From: Lachnospiraceae bacterium
Lineage (GTDB): Bacteria; Bacillota; Clostridia; Lachnospirales; Lachnospiraceae
Direction: 5' to 3'
DNA: 37,710 nucleotides
NCBI GenBank assembly: GCA_017634975.1
Contig: JAGBMJ010000061.1
Location: 1-37,710, forward strand
In this document: positions 7,773 to 16,699 of the stretch, piece after piece
Numbering within the stretch: the stretch's first letter is position 1
How the letters are laid out: every line of letters starts with the position of its first letter
Translations under genes and position numbers: made by a program
Notes under the pieces: model-generated
Database searches by the model: none
What the model saw: the letters and a program-made list of their open reading frames with translations, nothing else
Told to the model about the DNA's origin: nothing

Positions 7773-9122
7773 CTAGCGTTTCAGGTTTGCGTATTGTGTA
7801 TATTCCGGCAGCCAAGCGAGTTCGACGGTTCCGATAGGGCCGCTACGCTGCTTGGCAATGATGATCTCGGCAATGTTCTTCTTATCCGTATCCGGATTGT
7901 ACACTTCATCACGATAGATGAAGAGTACGGCATCGGCATCCTGCTCGATGGCACCGGATTCACGCAGGTCGGAAAGCATAGGACGGTGATCCGTACGTGC
8001 CTCTACCTGACGGGACAGCTGTGACAACGCAATGATGGGGATCTCCAGTTCCTTCGCCAGCAGCTTCAGTCCTCGGGAAATCTCGGAGATCTCCTGCTGA
8101 CGGCTGTCTGCGCGACGGCTGGTGGAATTCATCAACTGCAGGTAGTCGATGATGACCAGCTGAATATCCCGTTCCATCTTCATCTTACGGGAGATCGAAC
8201 GGATCTCACCGAGAGTTGTCGCCGTATCGTACAGGATCAGCCCGGAGTGCGCAATATTGCCGGCACTCTCCGCCAGACTCTCAAAATCGCCGTCCGACAG
8301 CTGACCGGTCTTGAACTTTTGCGAATCCACCTTGGAATCCATCGAAAGAATACGATTCACCAGCTCGGTGCTGGTCATTTCCAGCGAGAACATGAGAACA
8401 TTCTTATGCTGCCGTACCGCAATATCCCTTGCCATGGAAAGCACCAGGGAAGTCTTACCCATAGCCGGACGGGCAGCTACCAATACCAGATTACCTTTTT
8501 GAAAGCCGGCGGTCTTGTGATCCAGATCGATAAAGCCCGTCGCCAGCCCGGTCACGTCACCGGTGGTACGCGCTGCCAGGTCGATCTGCTCCAGTGCCTT
8601 CATCACGATATTGCCGATGGGCTCGATCTCACCGACTTTACGCTTCTGGACCACCTCAAAGATCTTCTTCTCGGTATCCGCCAGCAGATCGCTCAGATCC
8701 CCCTTGAATTCATAACATTCCTTTGCCACACCTTCCGATACACGGATCAGATCCCGCAGTACGGCTTTTTCCGCCACATAGGTCGCATAATCCTTGGTAT
8801 TGACCGAGGTCGGTACCGAAACGACGATGTCACGCAAAAACTCCGGATTTACTACCTCCGGCGGCACATCCATTTCCTTCAGACGCTCCTGCAGGGTCAG
8901 CTCATCGATCGCCATTCCCTTGGAGTGGAGATAGAGCATCGCCTCGTAGATCGCGCCATAAGTTTTGTTATAGAAAACCTTCCCGTCCGGCAGGATATCT
9001 GCAACAGACGGGATCAGGGTATTATCAATATAGAGACCGCCCAGTACAGACTGTTCCGCTTCCATACTGTGCGGCTTCTCTCTGTACTGCGCGCTTTGTA
9101 CATTTACATCCAAATCAGGCAT
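7773..9122 (-). CDS. dnaB: Replicative DNA helicase DnaB
   Basis: This is the hexameric helicase that unwinds DNA at the replication fork (named DnaC in Bacillus subtilis). Its 449 residues match the family. The N-terminal DnaB_N domain begins with the typical PHSMEAEQSVLGGL. The RecA-like motor carries Walker A in ARPAMGKTS (217-225) and Walker B in VIIDYLQLM (323-331), followed by LSQLSR and a C-terminal arginine-finger region. No intein is present. The ATG at 9122 has GAGG eight bases upstream. It is the last gene of the gdpP-rplI-dnaB operon, an order widely conserved in Firmicutes, with 26 bases between rplI and dnaB. Confidence 0.97.
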   Translation of the reverse strand: MPDLDVNVQSAQYREKPHSMEAEQSVLGGLYIDNTLIPSVADILPDGKVFYNKTYGAIYEAMLYLHSKGMAIDELTLQERLKEMDVPPEVVNPEFLRDIVVSVPTSVNTKDYATYVAEKAVLRDLIRVSEGVAKECYEFKGDLSDLLADTEKKIFEVVQKRKVGEIEPIGNIVMKALEQIDLAARTTGDVTGLATGFIDLDHKTAGFQKGNLVLVAARPAMGKTSLVLSMARDIAVRQHKNVLMFSLEMTSTELVNRILSMDSKVDSQKFKTGQLSDGDFESLAESAGNIAHSGLILYDTATTLGEIRSISRKMKMERDIQLVIIDYLQLMNSTSRRADSRQQEISEISRGLKLLAKELEIPIIALSQLSRQVEARTDHRPMLSDLRESGAIEQDADAVLFIYRDEVYNPDTDKKNIAEIIIAKQRSGPIGTVELAWLPEYTQYANLKR

Positions 9123-9148
9123 AAATCATTCCTCAATGTAACTGTTCC

Positions 9149-9595
9149 TTATTCTTCCGTTACACTTACCTTCAGCTCTCCGATCACCTGCGGATGCAGT
9201 TTGATGGGTACCTGATAGGTTCCTTCGGTCTTGATCGGATCCTTCAGAACGATCTTTTTCTTATCCAGTGTGACAGACAGCTGCTCTTCGGCTGCCGTAG
9301 CGATCTCCTTGGAAGTAATGGAACCGAATGCCTTGCCGCCTTCGCCCTTCCTGATGGTCAGCTTCACTTCTTTGGTTTTCAGATCCGCGGCAAAGGCCTG
9401 TGCTGCTTCCAGCTGCTCCTGCGCCACCTTTTCATCATTTGCTTTCTTAAGCTTCAGACTGTTTAAGTTGGCTGGGGTAGCTTCCAGCCCTTTCTTTTTC
9501 GACAGGATAAAGTTGCGTGCGTATCCGTCGCTGACATCTACCAGATCTCCCTTCTTACCGAGGGACTTTACATCTTCCGTCAAAATTACTTTCAT
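9149..9595 (-). CDS. rplI: 50S ribosomal protein L9
   Basis: L9 binds 23S rRNA at the base of the L1 stalk and limits frameshifting. The 148 residues are the normal length. The N-terminal domain (MKVILTEDVKSLGKKGDLVDVSDGYARNF in pattern) is joined by a long central helix (about 40-75) to a C-terminal domain containing the GKAFGSIT loop. The ATG at 9595 follows the gdpP stop by one base, so translation is probably coupled to gdpP. The gene sits in its classical place between gdpP and dnaB. Confidence 0.97.
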   Translation of the reverse strand: MKVILTEDVKSLGKKGDLVDVSDGYARNFILSKKKGLEATPANLNSLKLKKANDEKVAQEQLEAAQAFAADLKTKEVKLTIRKGEGGKAFGSITSKEIATAAEEQLSVTLDKKKIVLKDPIKTEGTYQVPIKLHPQVIGELKVSVTEE

Positions 9596-9596
9596 T

Positions 9597-11675
9597 TTAT
9601 AAATCTCCTTCCTGAATCATAGTATCCAATGTGCTCTTGAGCACGATGATCGCTGCTTCGATCGTTGTATTTTCCAGCTGGGCACCTGCCATATTCAGGT
9701 GTCCGCCGCCCCCCAGCTTCTCCAGGATCACCTGTACGTTCACCTCATCGATGGAACGACCGGAAATAAAGATCTTGTTCTGGTACTCTACCATAACAAA
9801 GCTGGCTTTGACCGCATTGATATTGAGCAGATCGTTGGCTGCCTGAGCCGCCACGACCGTCGGTTCCTTCAGGCCTTCCGGATCACATACCGAGATCGCG
9901 TAGTACTTGCGGTAGATCTCCATATTATGAACGGTCTCCGCCTTTGCCTTATAATCCGATGCATCCTCACGGAACATCTTGCGTACACGCGTCACATCCG
10001 CACCGTTCCTGCGCAGATAGGCTGCCGCCTCAAACGTACGCACACCGGTCTTTGCTGTAAAGCCCTGCGTATCCAGCACCATTCCGGCATACAGGCAGTC
10101 CGCCACGGCAAAGGAATACTTCACTCCGTTATTGATATACTGCAGCAGTTCCGAAACCATTTCACAGGCCGAACTCGGCATGGTCTCAATATAGGAAAGT
10201 GTCGGATTCTCGATCACCTCTTTGCCGGCCCTGTGATGGTCGATCACAACACTGCTCCGGCATCGCCGTAACAGATCCGGACACTCGGTGATCACCGGCC
10301 GGTTTACATCAACGACCACGACCACGGTATTGCCGTCTGCCAGTTCCAGTGCCTGCGCACCGTTGATGATCGCATCTTCCTCATAATCATCGTCATCTTT
10401 GTACCGTTCCATCAGCGGCTCCAAAGACGGCGTAAGGCTGCCCAGCACGATATGACATTTCTTTGCCAGACTGTTGCAGGCGGCCCGGATACCGATTGCC
10501 GCACCGAAACAGTCCATATCCGGATTGCGGTGTCCCATTACAAACACGCGGTCTTTGGTAGAGATGATCTCTTCCAGCGCCTGCGCCTTTACACGGGCAC
10601 GTACGCGGGCGGTCGTCTCCTTCTGCTGGCTCTTGCCACCATAATAGGTAACATTTTCACGATTCTTAACCACCGCCTGATCACCGCCGCGGCCCAATGC
10701 CAGATCAATGGCATTGCGGGCAAATTCACAGTTCTGTGCGTAGGTCAGACCGTCCACGCCGACACCGATGGACAGGGTTACCGTCATCTTATTGCCGATC
10801 TCGATGGTCTTGACATCCTCCAGCAGACGGAACTTATCTTCCCTGGCCTGTGCCAGCGCGCTCTTCCGTAGGATCACAAGAAACTTATCCTTTTCGGTCT
10901 TGCGCACGATACCGTCCATCGCGTTTACATACTGATTTACCTGACGGTCGATGAACGCTGCCAGCAGACTGCGCCGCACATCTTCCACACTTTCCAGGGT
11001 TTCTTCATAATTATCAATGTAGATGAGTCCGACGACCAGACTCTGGTTATCCACTTCTTCCAGTGCCAGCTTCAGGGCTGTGGTATCAAACAGATAAACC
11101 GCGATCAGATAGCCCTCATACTTTTCCGCGTCGTTCATATCCGCGATCAGAGAGAGATCCTTGAGGCCGATCCGCTTCATCTGAAGCGTAAAGTCTTTCT
11201 CATCAAAACTCACTTCCATCTCTTTGGTCTCGCCGTCTCCCGGGAAGCAGTCCCGCTTCACCATCGGGAGGATCGAGGTGATGTTCTTTTTATGGAAGCG
11301 TTCCCGATCTCCCAGTCTTTCAAAGGCACGGTTCATCCAGATGATACGGCCGCTTTCATCCAAAAGCGCATGCGGCAGAGCCAGTTCCTTGAGCAGCTGC
11401 TTCTGAACCTGTCCGTATTCCGTGGCAAAATTCACCAGTTCCGCACTGAGCGCCGGCCTTGAAAAGATCATCATACAGATGATGATCACCAGATAGATCA
11501 CAACAAAAACCGTGAGGATGATGCCGGCCTTCACGTTGACCAGATAGATCCAGACATTCACCAATGCCAGGATCACGCCGAGCAGAAGCGGTGTCTGCAG
11601 ATAGGCCTTCAGCTTTCCCCGGACATTCAGCTTCGCTTTTTTGTCATTTTGATTTTTCTTCTCTTTTGCTGCCAT
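9597..11675 (-). CDS. gdpP: Cyclic-di-AMP phosphodiesterase GdpP (DHH family)
   Basis: GdpP hydrolyses cyclic di-AMP at the membrane and so affects osmotic and cell-wall homeostasis. From ATG 11675 the protein has 692 residues. It shows a Lys-rich N-terminus, two membrane helices (about 28-72), a degenerate PAS domain (about 95-170), a GGDEF-like domain that lacks the GGDEF signature (about 205-340), then the DHH domain with HRNPDMD (382-388), VVVVDVNRP, IDHH (478-481) and the DHHA1 signature GGGGHLNMAG. The metal-binding DxD and DHH residues are intact. The open frame extends to ATG 11762, but MAAKEKK gives the usual family N-terminus. AAAGGTG is 17 bases upstream of that ATG, too far for normal use, and a promoter may overlap it. 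Confidence 0.93.
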   Translation of the reverse strand: MAAKEKKNQNDKKAKLNVRGKLKAYLQTPLLLGVILALVNVWIYLVNVKAGIILTVFVVIYLVIIICMMIFSRPALSAELVNFATEYGQVQKQLLKELALPHALLDESGRIIWMNRAFERLGDRERFHKKNITSILPMVKRDCFPGDGETKEMEVSFDEKDFTLQMKRIGLKDLSLIADMNDAEKYEGYLIAVYLFDTTALKLALEEVDNQSLVVGLIYIDNYEETLESVEDVRRSLLAAFIDRQVNQYVNAMDGIVRKTEKDKFLVILRKSALAQAREDKFRLLEDVKTIEIGNKMTVTLSIGVGVDGLTYAQNCEFARNAIDLALGRGGDQAVVKNRENVTYYGGKSQQKETTARVRARVKAQALEEIISTKDRVFVMGHRNPDMDCFGAAIGIRAACNSLAKKCHIVLGSLTPSLEPLMERYKDDDDYEEDAIINGAQALELADGNTVVVVVDVNRPVITECPDLLRRCRSSVVIDHHRAGKEVIENPTLSYIETMPSSACEMVSELLQYINNGVKYSFAVADCLYAGMVLDTQGFTAKTGVRTFEAAAYLRRNGADVTRVRKMFREDASDYKAKAETVHNMEIYRKYYAISVCDPEGLKEPTVVAAQAANDLLNINAVKASFVMVEYQNKIFISGRSIDEVNVQVILEKLGGGGHLNMAGAQLENTTIEAAIIVLKSTLDTMIQEGDL

Positions 11676-11685
11676 ACCGCATAGT

Positions 11686-11715
11686 AGTATATCACCTTTC
11701 GGGGCGTTTTGGCAA
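11686..11715 (-). promoter_or_regulatory. Possible promoter of the gdpP operon
   Basis: On the minus strand TTGCCA (11715-11710) and TATACT (11691-11686) are 18 bases apart. If used, transcription would start near 11679, only about four bases before the chosen gdpP ATG, giving an almost leaderless mRNA. An upstream TTGACC near 11730 is a weaker alternative. Confidence 0.5.
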
Positions 11716-11742
11716 CTATTGTAAAAACCGGTCAAAACCCAG

Positions 11743-11772
11743 TTGACATAAGAAATGCCCATGGTGTAGGAT
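11743..11772 (+). promoter_or_regulatory. Promoter for the DUF402-YerB operon
   Basis: TTGACA (11743-11748) and TAGGAT (11767-11772) are separated by 18 bases, about 40 bases before the DUF402 start. It is divergent from the gdpP promoter. Confidence 0.6.
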
Positions 11773-11812
11773 AATTATGTATATCATGTATATCGAAAAG
11801 GAGGCCGTTACT

Positions 11813-12298
11813 ATGCAAAATGCACCCATACTGTTCCGAAAACGGCTGATCCCGCAGGAATGTGTACAGCTGAAAGACGATGAGATCCTGAGCTGCAACG
11901 ATTCGGTCATCGTGACCAGATGGAAAGCGCTCAAACCACGTAAGGATCTGGATCACGGCTATTCCTGCTATTTCCTGAAGGAAGGGTTCAAGGTCAGCAA
12001 ATTCTATGCCGCTGACAACACCCTGCTGTATTGGTACTGCGATATCGTGGATTATCAATACGAAGAGGATCGACTGATCGTGACCGATCTGCTGGCGGAT
12101 GTGATCTACTATCCGAACGGTTTTATCAAGGTAGTGGATATTGACGAGCTGGTAACCTGTCTGGACACACAGATGATCACCGTGGAACAGCTCAAAAACG
12201 CCCTTACCCGGCTGGATAAGCTGCTGCAGATCATTTACCGGGACAAATTTGACACTCTTTCGATATATATCAACGAACAGGAATCAGAGTCTACATAA
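11813..12298 (+). CDS. DUF402 domain protein (FomD / nucleoside phosphatase-like)
   Basis: The protein has 161 residues from ATG 11813, which has GGAGG eight bases upstream; earlier in-frame ATGs at 11777 and 11789 lack a site. The core segment LLYWYCDIVDYQYEEDRL, followed by VTDLLADVIYYPNG and DIDELVTCLD, is typical of DUF402. Characterised relatives are FomD and the staphylococcal nucleoside tri- and diphosphate phosphatase Ntdp; the Tyr, Asp and Glu residues in these strands line the metal site in that family. Substrate cannot be told from the sequence. The gene is cytosolic and leads a two-gene operon with the secreted YerB-like protein 25 bases downstream. Confidence 0.8.
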   Translation: MQNAPILFRKRLIPQECVQLKDDEILSCNDSVIVTRWKALKPRKDLDHGYSCYFLKEGFKVSKFYAADNTLLYWYCDIVDYQYEEDRLIVTDLLADVIYYPNGFIKVVDIDELVTCLDTQMITVEQLKNALTRLDKLLQIIYRDKFDTLSIYINEQESEST

Positions 12299-12323
12299 TC
12301 TACAGATCAAGAGAGGGGAACAC

Positions 12324-13403
12324 ATGAAGAAGTTTATGAAACACACCTTTGCCCTGCTGGCCGCAGCACTGATCTCTGTCAGCGCTTTCAGTTCCAATAC
12401 GGCAGAAATCTCTACCGTACAGGCAGAAGATCCGCCCGCGGCAACCTATATCAGCGAACTGACCGGCCTGCCGATCAGCGCCACTCTGATGGCTCAGCGC
12501 CCCATCGCTGTTATGGTGGACAACGAAAAGACCGCTCTGCCGCACTACGGCCTGACGGAGGCTGACATCGTATACGAAATGATGAACAGTACTGCCAACG
12601 GACGCATCACACGTTTCATGGCGATCGTAAAGGACTGGGGCAAGATCACCCAGTTCGGTAATATCCGCAGCGCACGCCCGACCAACTTTATGCTGGCGGC
12701 AGAATACAACGCAATCCTGGTACACGACGGCGGTCCGTACTACATCAATGCCTATACAAAACTGCCTTATATCAACAATTTAAGTGCCGGTTTTGCCCGT
12801 TTCAGCAACGGTAAGCGTGCGGAATACACCGAGTATATCACGACAAACAGCTACTACAACCCGAACAAAGGCCAGACGTATTCCGGTCTGCTGCAGCGTA
12901 TCAATGCGGCAAAATACAGTGTCAACTACAACCAGTATTATTCGGGACAGCATACGGCATTCTCCCCGGTAGAATTTACCCTGGATGCTATGCCGACGGC
13001 TAAGAAGGCCGTCAATGTCTCTCTTCCGTTCCCGCACAACAGCTCCACGCTGACCTACAATGCCGCAACCGGTACCTATGATTATTCCGAATACGGCATG
13101 GCACACGTAGATCCGGTACACAACAATGCAAGACTTACGTTTGAAAACGTGATCCTGATGAACTGCAGCTGGTCACAGCTGGATGCCAACGGCTATATGG
13201 TATACAATATCCTCTGCTCCGGCTGGGACGGATATTACCTGACGAACGGCAAAGCGATCCCCATCACCTGGACCAAGCTTTCCGATCTGAGCCGCACGGT
13301 TTATTATGATAAGGCGACCGGTCAGGAACTGATCCTGAACCCGGGCAAGACATACATCGGTATCGTACCTTCGGATGTATGGAATCAGGTAGTGATCAAA
13401 TAA
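12324..13403 (+). CDS. Secreted DUF3048 (YerB-like) protein
   Basis: The 359-residue protein begins with a clear signal peptide (MKKFMKHTFALLAAALISVSAFS) probably cut near the VQA-ED junction at about residue 35. It has no lipobox Cys, unlike B. subtilis YerB. The DUF3048 hallmarks are the opening SELTGLP, RPIAVMVDNEK, GLTEADIVYEM, RITRFMAI and the FGNIRSARP segment, with a second DUF3048 half ending in a Tyr- and Trp-rich region (MNCSWSQL, VYYDKATG). The molecular role of the family is not established; it acts outside the membrane. GAGAGGGG lies five bases before the ATG. Transcription ends at the hairpin 13416-13443. Confidence 0.85.
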   Translation: MKKFMKHTFALLAAALISVSAFSSNTAEISTVQAEDPPAATYISELTGLPISATLMAQRPIAVMVDNEKTALPHYGLTEADIVYEMMNSTANGRITRFMAIVKDWGKITQFGNIRSARPTNFMLAAEYNAILVHDGGPYYINAYTKLPYINNLSAGFARFSNGKRAEYTEYITTNSYYNPNKGQTYSGLLQRINAAKYSVNYNQYYSGQHTAFSPVEFTLDAMPTAKKAVNVSLPFPHNSSTLTYNAATGTYDYSEYGMAHVDPVHNNARLTFENVILMNCSWSQLDANGYMVYNILCSGWDGYYLTNGKAIPITWTKLSDLSRTVYYDKATGQELILNPGKTYIGIVPSDVWNQVVIK

Positions 13404-13415
13404 GAAATGCGTTTT

Positions 13416-13443
13416 AAAAAAACCTCCGACAGGAGGTTTTTTT
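13416..13443. terminator. Bidirectional terminator between yerB-like gene and cell-wall hydrolase gene
   Basis: A perfect 12-bp stem (AAAAAAACCTCC with GGAGGTTTTTTT) closes on the loop GACA. The A run on one side and T run on the other make it work for both converging genes. Its right end overlaps the TAA stop of the cell-wall hydrolase (13444-13442). Confidence 0.9.
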
Positions 13444-14665
13444 AGTAAAAGATATGTCCGCCGATCTGGATCCCGGTCAGGCCCGGGATCGGAGTGCGAA
13501 AGTATAAGCAGGTGCCGACATTTGTAACACCGGACATCGCTTCGTCTGCAGCGCGATAGCAGCTGGGTGTTGCTTTATTGACCGCCAGTGCATTGGCCAG
13601 CATACCGAGCTGTACCGGTGAAAACTGTTTGCGCTGATAGATCACGCCGGTCACGGTATCGGGATAGCGGGAACTGAGCAGACGGTTGATAACCACGGCT
13701 CCTACCGCGACCTGACCTTCGTAGGGTTCCCCGCCGGCCTCGCAGTAGATCAGGTTGGCCAGCAGATAGCGGTCTCCCTCTTCAAAAGTGACTTCCGAGA
13801 TATTCCGCCACGCCGATTGTCTCGCCAGTTTGGCCAGCCTGAGTTCTTCCTCGTACTGTGCCTTGATCGCAGCATATTCTGCCTGGGCAGCCGCCGCCTC
13901 CTGCTGTGCCTGCTGCACCTCCTGCTCATAGGCATCCGCCTGCGCATTGACATTCTCGATGGAATCCGCCGTTGCCGCGATATTGTTCGCGGTCTTCTGG
14001 ATCAGCGCATTCACCTCATTCTGCTGCGCTTCCACATCAGCCCTCAGCACTTCCAGTTCATCCATCTCGGCTTCGAGCTGGATCTCTGCTTCCGTGATAT
14101 CGTGCTCGTTCTGCACATATTCGTCCAGCATCTTACGGTCATACGCCGACAGATCCTCGATATAGTCCGCAAAATTCAGGAATTCCGAAAACGAATCCGC
14201 CGAAAGCAGAATATCCACATAACCCATTCCCCCGTTCTCATAGAGGAAGCGGATCCGTTTCTTCATGCTCTCGTACTGCTCCTGGCGGGTGAGCTTGGCC
14301 TGCTCCAGCTTCAGATTGGTCTCATCGATCTCGATCTGCTTGATGTCGATCTGTACCTCCAGCTGATGCAGATTATCCGCTACCAGCTGCAGCTCGGTAT
14401 TCAGCTCGTTCATCTCGCCCTGGTAACCGCTCTTGACCTGCTGCAGCCGTGCCAGACTGGCCTGCGTCTGCTTCAGATCCTGCTGGGCTTCTGCCAGTTC
14501 GCCTTCCTTTTCCTGCTTACGGCGTTCCGCCTCATCCAGTTGTTCCTTCGTGGTAGAGGTCGCCTGCACCGACGGCTGAAACATACCGAAAACCAGTACT
14601 GCCGACAGCAGAATGCGGAATACGCGCCCGCGTTTCGATTGTTTTGGTTCCTGTTTTACTTTCAT
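13442..14665 (-). CDS. Secreted coiled-coil cell-wall hydrolase with SleB/Hydrolase_2 domain
   Basis: The 407-residue protein starts with a signal peptide (FRILLSAVLVFGMFQPSVQA, about 16-36). A long coiled coil follows (about 37-285) with a PcsB/CwlO-type insertion (RIRFLYENGGMGYVDILLSA). The C-terminal domain (about 300-407) is Hydrolase_2, the fold of SleB and CwlJ; LANLIYCEAGGEPYEGQ contains the conserved catalytic-region Glu and is followed by VAVGAVVINRL. Proteins of this family cleave peptidoglycan; the coiled coil suggests control by membrane partners such as FtsEX, as in PcsB and CwlO. That partner is not in this window. The ATG is one base after the stop of the dCMP deaminase gene, so it is the last gene of the GH18-sua5-rpiB-comEB operon. 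Confidence 0.85.
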   Translation of the reverse strand: MKVKQEPKQSKRGRVFRILLSAVLVFGMFQPSVQATSTTKEQLDEAERRKQEKEGELAEAQQDLKQTQASLARLQQVKSGYQGEMNELNTELQLVADNLHQLEVQIDIKQIEIDETNLKLEQAKLTRQEQYESMKKRIRFLYENGGMGYVDILLSADSFSEFLNFADYIEDLSAYDRKMLDEYVQNEHDITEAEIQLEAEMDELEVLRADVEAQQNEVNALIQKTANNIAATADSIENVNAQADAYEQEVQQAQQEAAAAQAEYAAIKAQYEEELRLAKLARQSAWRNISEVTFEEGDRYLLANLIYCEAGGEPYEGQVAVGAVVINRLLSSRYPDTVTGVIYQRKQFSPVQLGMLANALAVNKATPSCYRAADEAMSGVTNVGTCLYFRTPIPGLTGIQIGGHIFY

Positions 14666-14666
14666 C

Positions 14667-15155
14667 CTACATGTGTATTTCTACAGTCTTACCGGTGGGC
14701 TGGTATTTGTAATACCGCACACCCGCCGCATTGAACAGCCGCTTGGCTGCCGTATTGCTGGGAGTCCCGTCATATTTGTCATCCGCATAGACTACGGTTT
14801 TGATCCCCGCCTGGATGATCGCCTTGGCACATTCGTTGCAGGGAAACAGATTGACGTAGAGCTTGGTCCCTTCCAGCGAACCGCCGCGATAGTTTAAGAT
14901 CGCGTTCAGCTCCGCATGCGTTACATACGGGTACTTGGTCTCCAGTTCTTCCCCTTCCCGTGCCCAGGGGAATTCGTCATCACTCACGCCGTTGGGAAAA
15001 CCGTTATAGCCCATCGACAGGATCTTGTTCTGTTCGCTGACGATACAGGCCCCCACCTGCGTATTGGGATCCTTGGACCGCATGGCAGACAGCGCCGATA
15101 CGCCCATAAAATACTCATCCCAGCTGATATAATCGGTTCTTTTTAAGGTTTTCAT
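14667..15155 (-). CDS. dCMP deaminase (ComEB-like cytidine/deoxycytidylate deaminase)
   Basis: The enzyme converts dCMP to dUMP, feeding dTTP synthesis. The 162-residue protein has the zinc site HAE (80-82) and PCNEC (105-109), with GYNGFPNGV (49-57) and the early [13 protein letters not shown] strand typical of dCMP deaminases of the ComEB type. An insertion after GVSDDEFPW is also usual. GAGGGG lies nine bases before the ATG and overlaps the end of rpiB. The ComEB name refers to family similarity; nothing here suggests competence genes. Confidence 0.9.
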   Translation of the reverse strand: MKTLKRTDYISWDEYFMGVSALSAMRSKDPNTQVGACIVSEQNKILSMGYNGFPNGVSDDEFPWAREGEELETKYPYVTHAELNAILNYRGGSLEGTKLYVNLFPCNECAKAIIQAGIKTVVYADDKYDGTPSNTAAKRLFNAAGVRYYKYQPTGKTVEIHM

Positions 15156-15161
15156 CCGATC

Positions 15162-15596
15162 TTACCCCTCGATCTTTCTGATCCGCCTTGCATGACGCTC
15201 TTCTCCGGAAAACTCGGTCGTCAGCCAGATCATTGCGATCTTCTTTGCCATCTCTTCGCTCACGACTGCTGCTCCAAGCGCCAGTACATTACTGTCATTA
15301 TGCAGCCTGGTCAGCTCTGCCATCTCTTCGTTGAAGCACAGGGCGCAGCGGATGCCTTTTACCTTATTGGCTGTGATGCTCACACCGATCCCGGTCGTAC
15401 AGATGACAATACCTTTATCTGCCTTTCCGGCTGCCACATCTTCGGCCACCGGTCTCGCAAAATCCGGGTAATCACAGGATTCCGGGGTGTAGGTTCCCTT
15501 ATCCTCTACCTCGTATCCCTTTTCCTTCAGGAAAGCGATCATCTTTTCCTTCAGCTCAAATCCCTTCCCATGGTCACTTCCGATTGCAATCTTCAT
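15162..15596 (-). CDS. rpiB: Ribose 5-phosphate isomerase B
   Basis: RpiB interconverts ribose 5-phosphate and ribulose 5-phosphate. From ATG 15596 it has 144 residues, the normal size. SDHGG-type start (SDHGKGFELK, 7-16), the active-site Cys66 in ICTTGIGVSITANK and the C-terminal RHARRI segment with phosphate-binding Arg and His are present. The start is chosen because GGAGGGG lies four bases upstream; an ATG five codons earlier is weaker. The sua5-rpiB neighbourhood is the same as ywlC-ywlF in Bacillus. Confidence 0.95.
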   Translation of the reverse strand: MKIAIGSDHGKGFELKEKMIAFLKEKGYEVEDKGTYTPESCDYPDFARPVAEDVAAGKADKGIVICTTGIGVSITANKVKGIRCALCFNEEMAELTRLHNDSNVLALGAAVVSEEMAKKIAMIWLTTEFSGEERHARRIRKIEG

Positions 15597-15620
15597 AACG
15601 CCCCTCCTCATTTGTCATTT

Positions 15621-16685
15621 TTACGCTTTAATGATCGTGTATCCCGCTGCCTTGAGCAGACGGTTCATCACAGCCTGGCCGAAACCATCCCGTGAAAAGC
15701 TCTCCGCATAGATCGTCTCCACACCTTCCGTATCAAACTCACGAAGCGCACGGTACAGATGCAGTGCAATGGAACACATATCTTCCCGGCTGCCCAGGCT
15801 GCGTACCACATCTGCCCGGTACTGCCCAAGACTTTCTTCCGTACAGAGCACTCCGGTCCTGCTGCCCTGCGCTGCCGCTTCGGAGATCAGCGCATTGATC
15901 CGCGCCGTCACCTCTCCGGCCTCCCCTTCCACCAGGGAGAGTGTGCCTTTGGGCGCATAATGCCGGTAGCGCATCCCCGGTGCCTTCGGCCGTCCGCCCT
16001 CTACCTTCTGCATCAGCGTGGGATCGGTCTGTACCTCCCCCAGCACACGCTGCAGCATTTCCTCCGTCACATAGCCCGGTCGCAGGATCGTAGGAATGTC
16101 TCCGGTCAGGTCTACGATCGTCGATTCCACACCGATCCCCACTTCCCCGCCGTCTAAGATCATCTCGATCCGTCCCTGCAGGTCTTCCATCACATGCCCT
16201 GCCAGCGTAGGACTGGGCCGTCCGGATGCATTTGCACTGGGTGCCGCGATATAACCGCCTGCCGCACAGATCAGCGCCAGAGCTGCTGCGTGGTCCGGCA
16301 TACGGATCGCCACGGTATCGAGTCCGCCAGTGGTTTCCTTCGGTACGATCTCCGTCTTCGGTACGATCATCGTAAGGGGACCGGGCCAAAAAGCCTCCGC
16401 CAGTTTACGCATCTCCTCCGGTATCTGCGCACAGATCGGTTCCAGCGCCTCCATTTCCGCAATATGCACGATCAGCGGATTGTCCGAAGGCCGCCCCTTG
16501 GCTGCATAGATCTTTTTGGAAGAATCCGGATTCAGTGCATCCCCGCCGAGTCCGTATACGGTTTCCGTCGGAAACGCCACCAGACCTCCTTCTTTGATGA
16601 TCTGCCCCGCCCGGGCGATGATCCCGGGGTCCGGGTTGCGGCTGTCCACCGTAAGTAATTGTGTGTCTGATTTTATGCTTTCCAT
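15621..16685 (-). CDS. tsaC: Threonylcarbamoyl-AMP synthase, Sua5 type
   Basis: The enzyme makes threonylcarbamoyl-AMP from threonine, bicarbonate and ATP, the first step of t6A37 tRNA modification. At 354 residues it is the long Sua5 form: the YrdC domain (about 12-205; GGLVAFPTETVYGLG, KGRPSDNPLIVH, PSANASGRPSPT) followed by a linker with PGMRYRHYAPKG and a C-terminal Sua5 domain (about 240-354). The start at 16685 begins 14 bases after the stop of the GH18 gene and has only a weak ribosome binding site, so reinitiation from the upstream gene is likely. The open frame runs further upstream, but that part overlaps the GH18 gene. Confidence 0.93.
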   Translation of the reverse strand: MESIKSDTQLLTVDSRNPDPGIIARAGQIIKEGGLVAFPTETVYGLGGDALNPDSSKKIYAAKGRPSDNPLIVHIAEMEALEPICAQIPEEMRKLAEAFWPGPLTMIVPKTEIVPKETTGGLDTVAIRMPDHAAALALICAAGGYIAAPSANASGRPSPTLAGHVMEDLQGRIEMILDGGEVGIGVESTIVDLTGDIPTILRPGYVTEEMLQRVLGEVQTDPTLMQKVEGGRPKAPGMRYRHYAPKGTLSLVEGEAGEVTARINALISEAAAQGSRTGVLCTEESLGQYRADVVRSLGSREDMCSIALHLYRALREFDTEGVETIYAESFSRDGFGQAVMNRLLKAAGYTIIKA

Positions 16686-16699
16686 ACTGTATTTGGTTA

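Noticed and set aside
8247-9215. Plus-strand open frame of 322 codons
   Set aside because: It is antisense to dnaB and rplI, which are certain.
13817-14734. Long plus-strand open frame of 305 codons
   Set aside because: It is the mirror of the coiled-coil hydrolase; its Leu/Ile/Arg-rich composition is that of an antisense frame.
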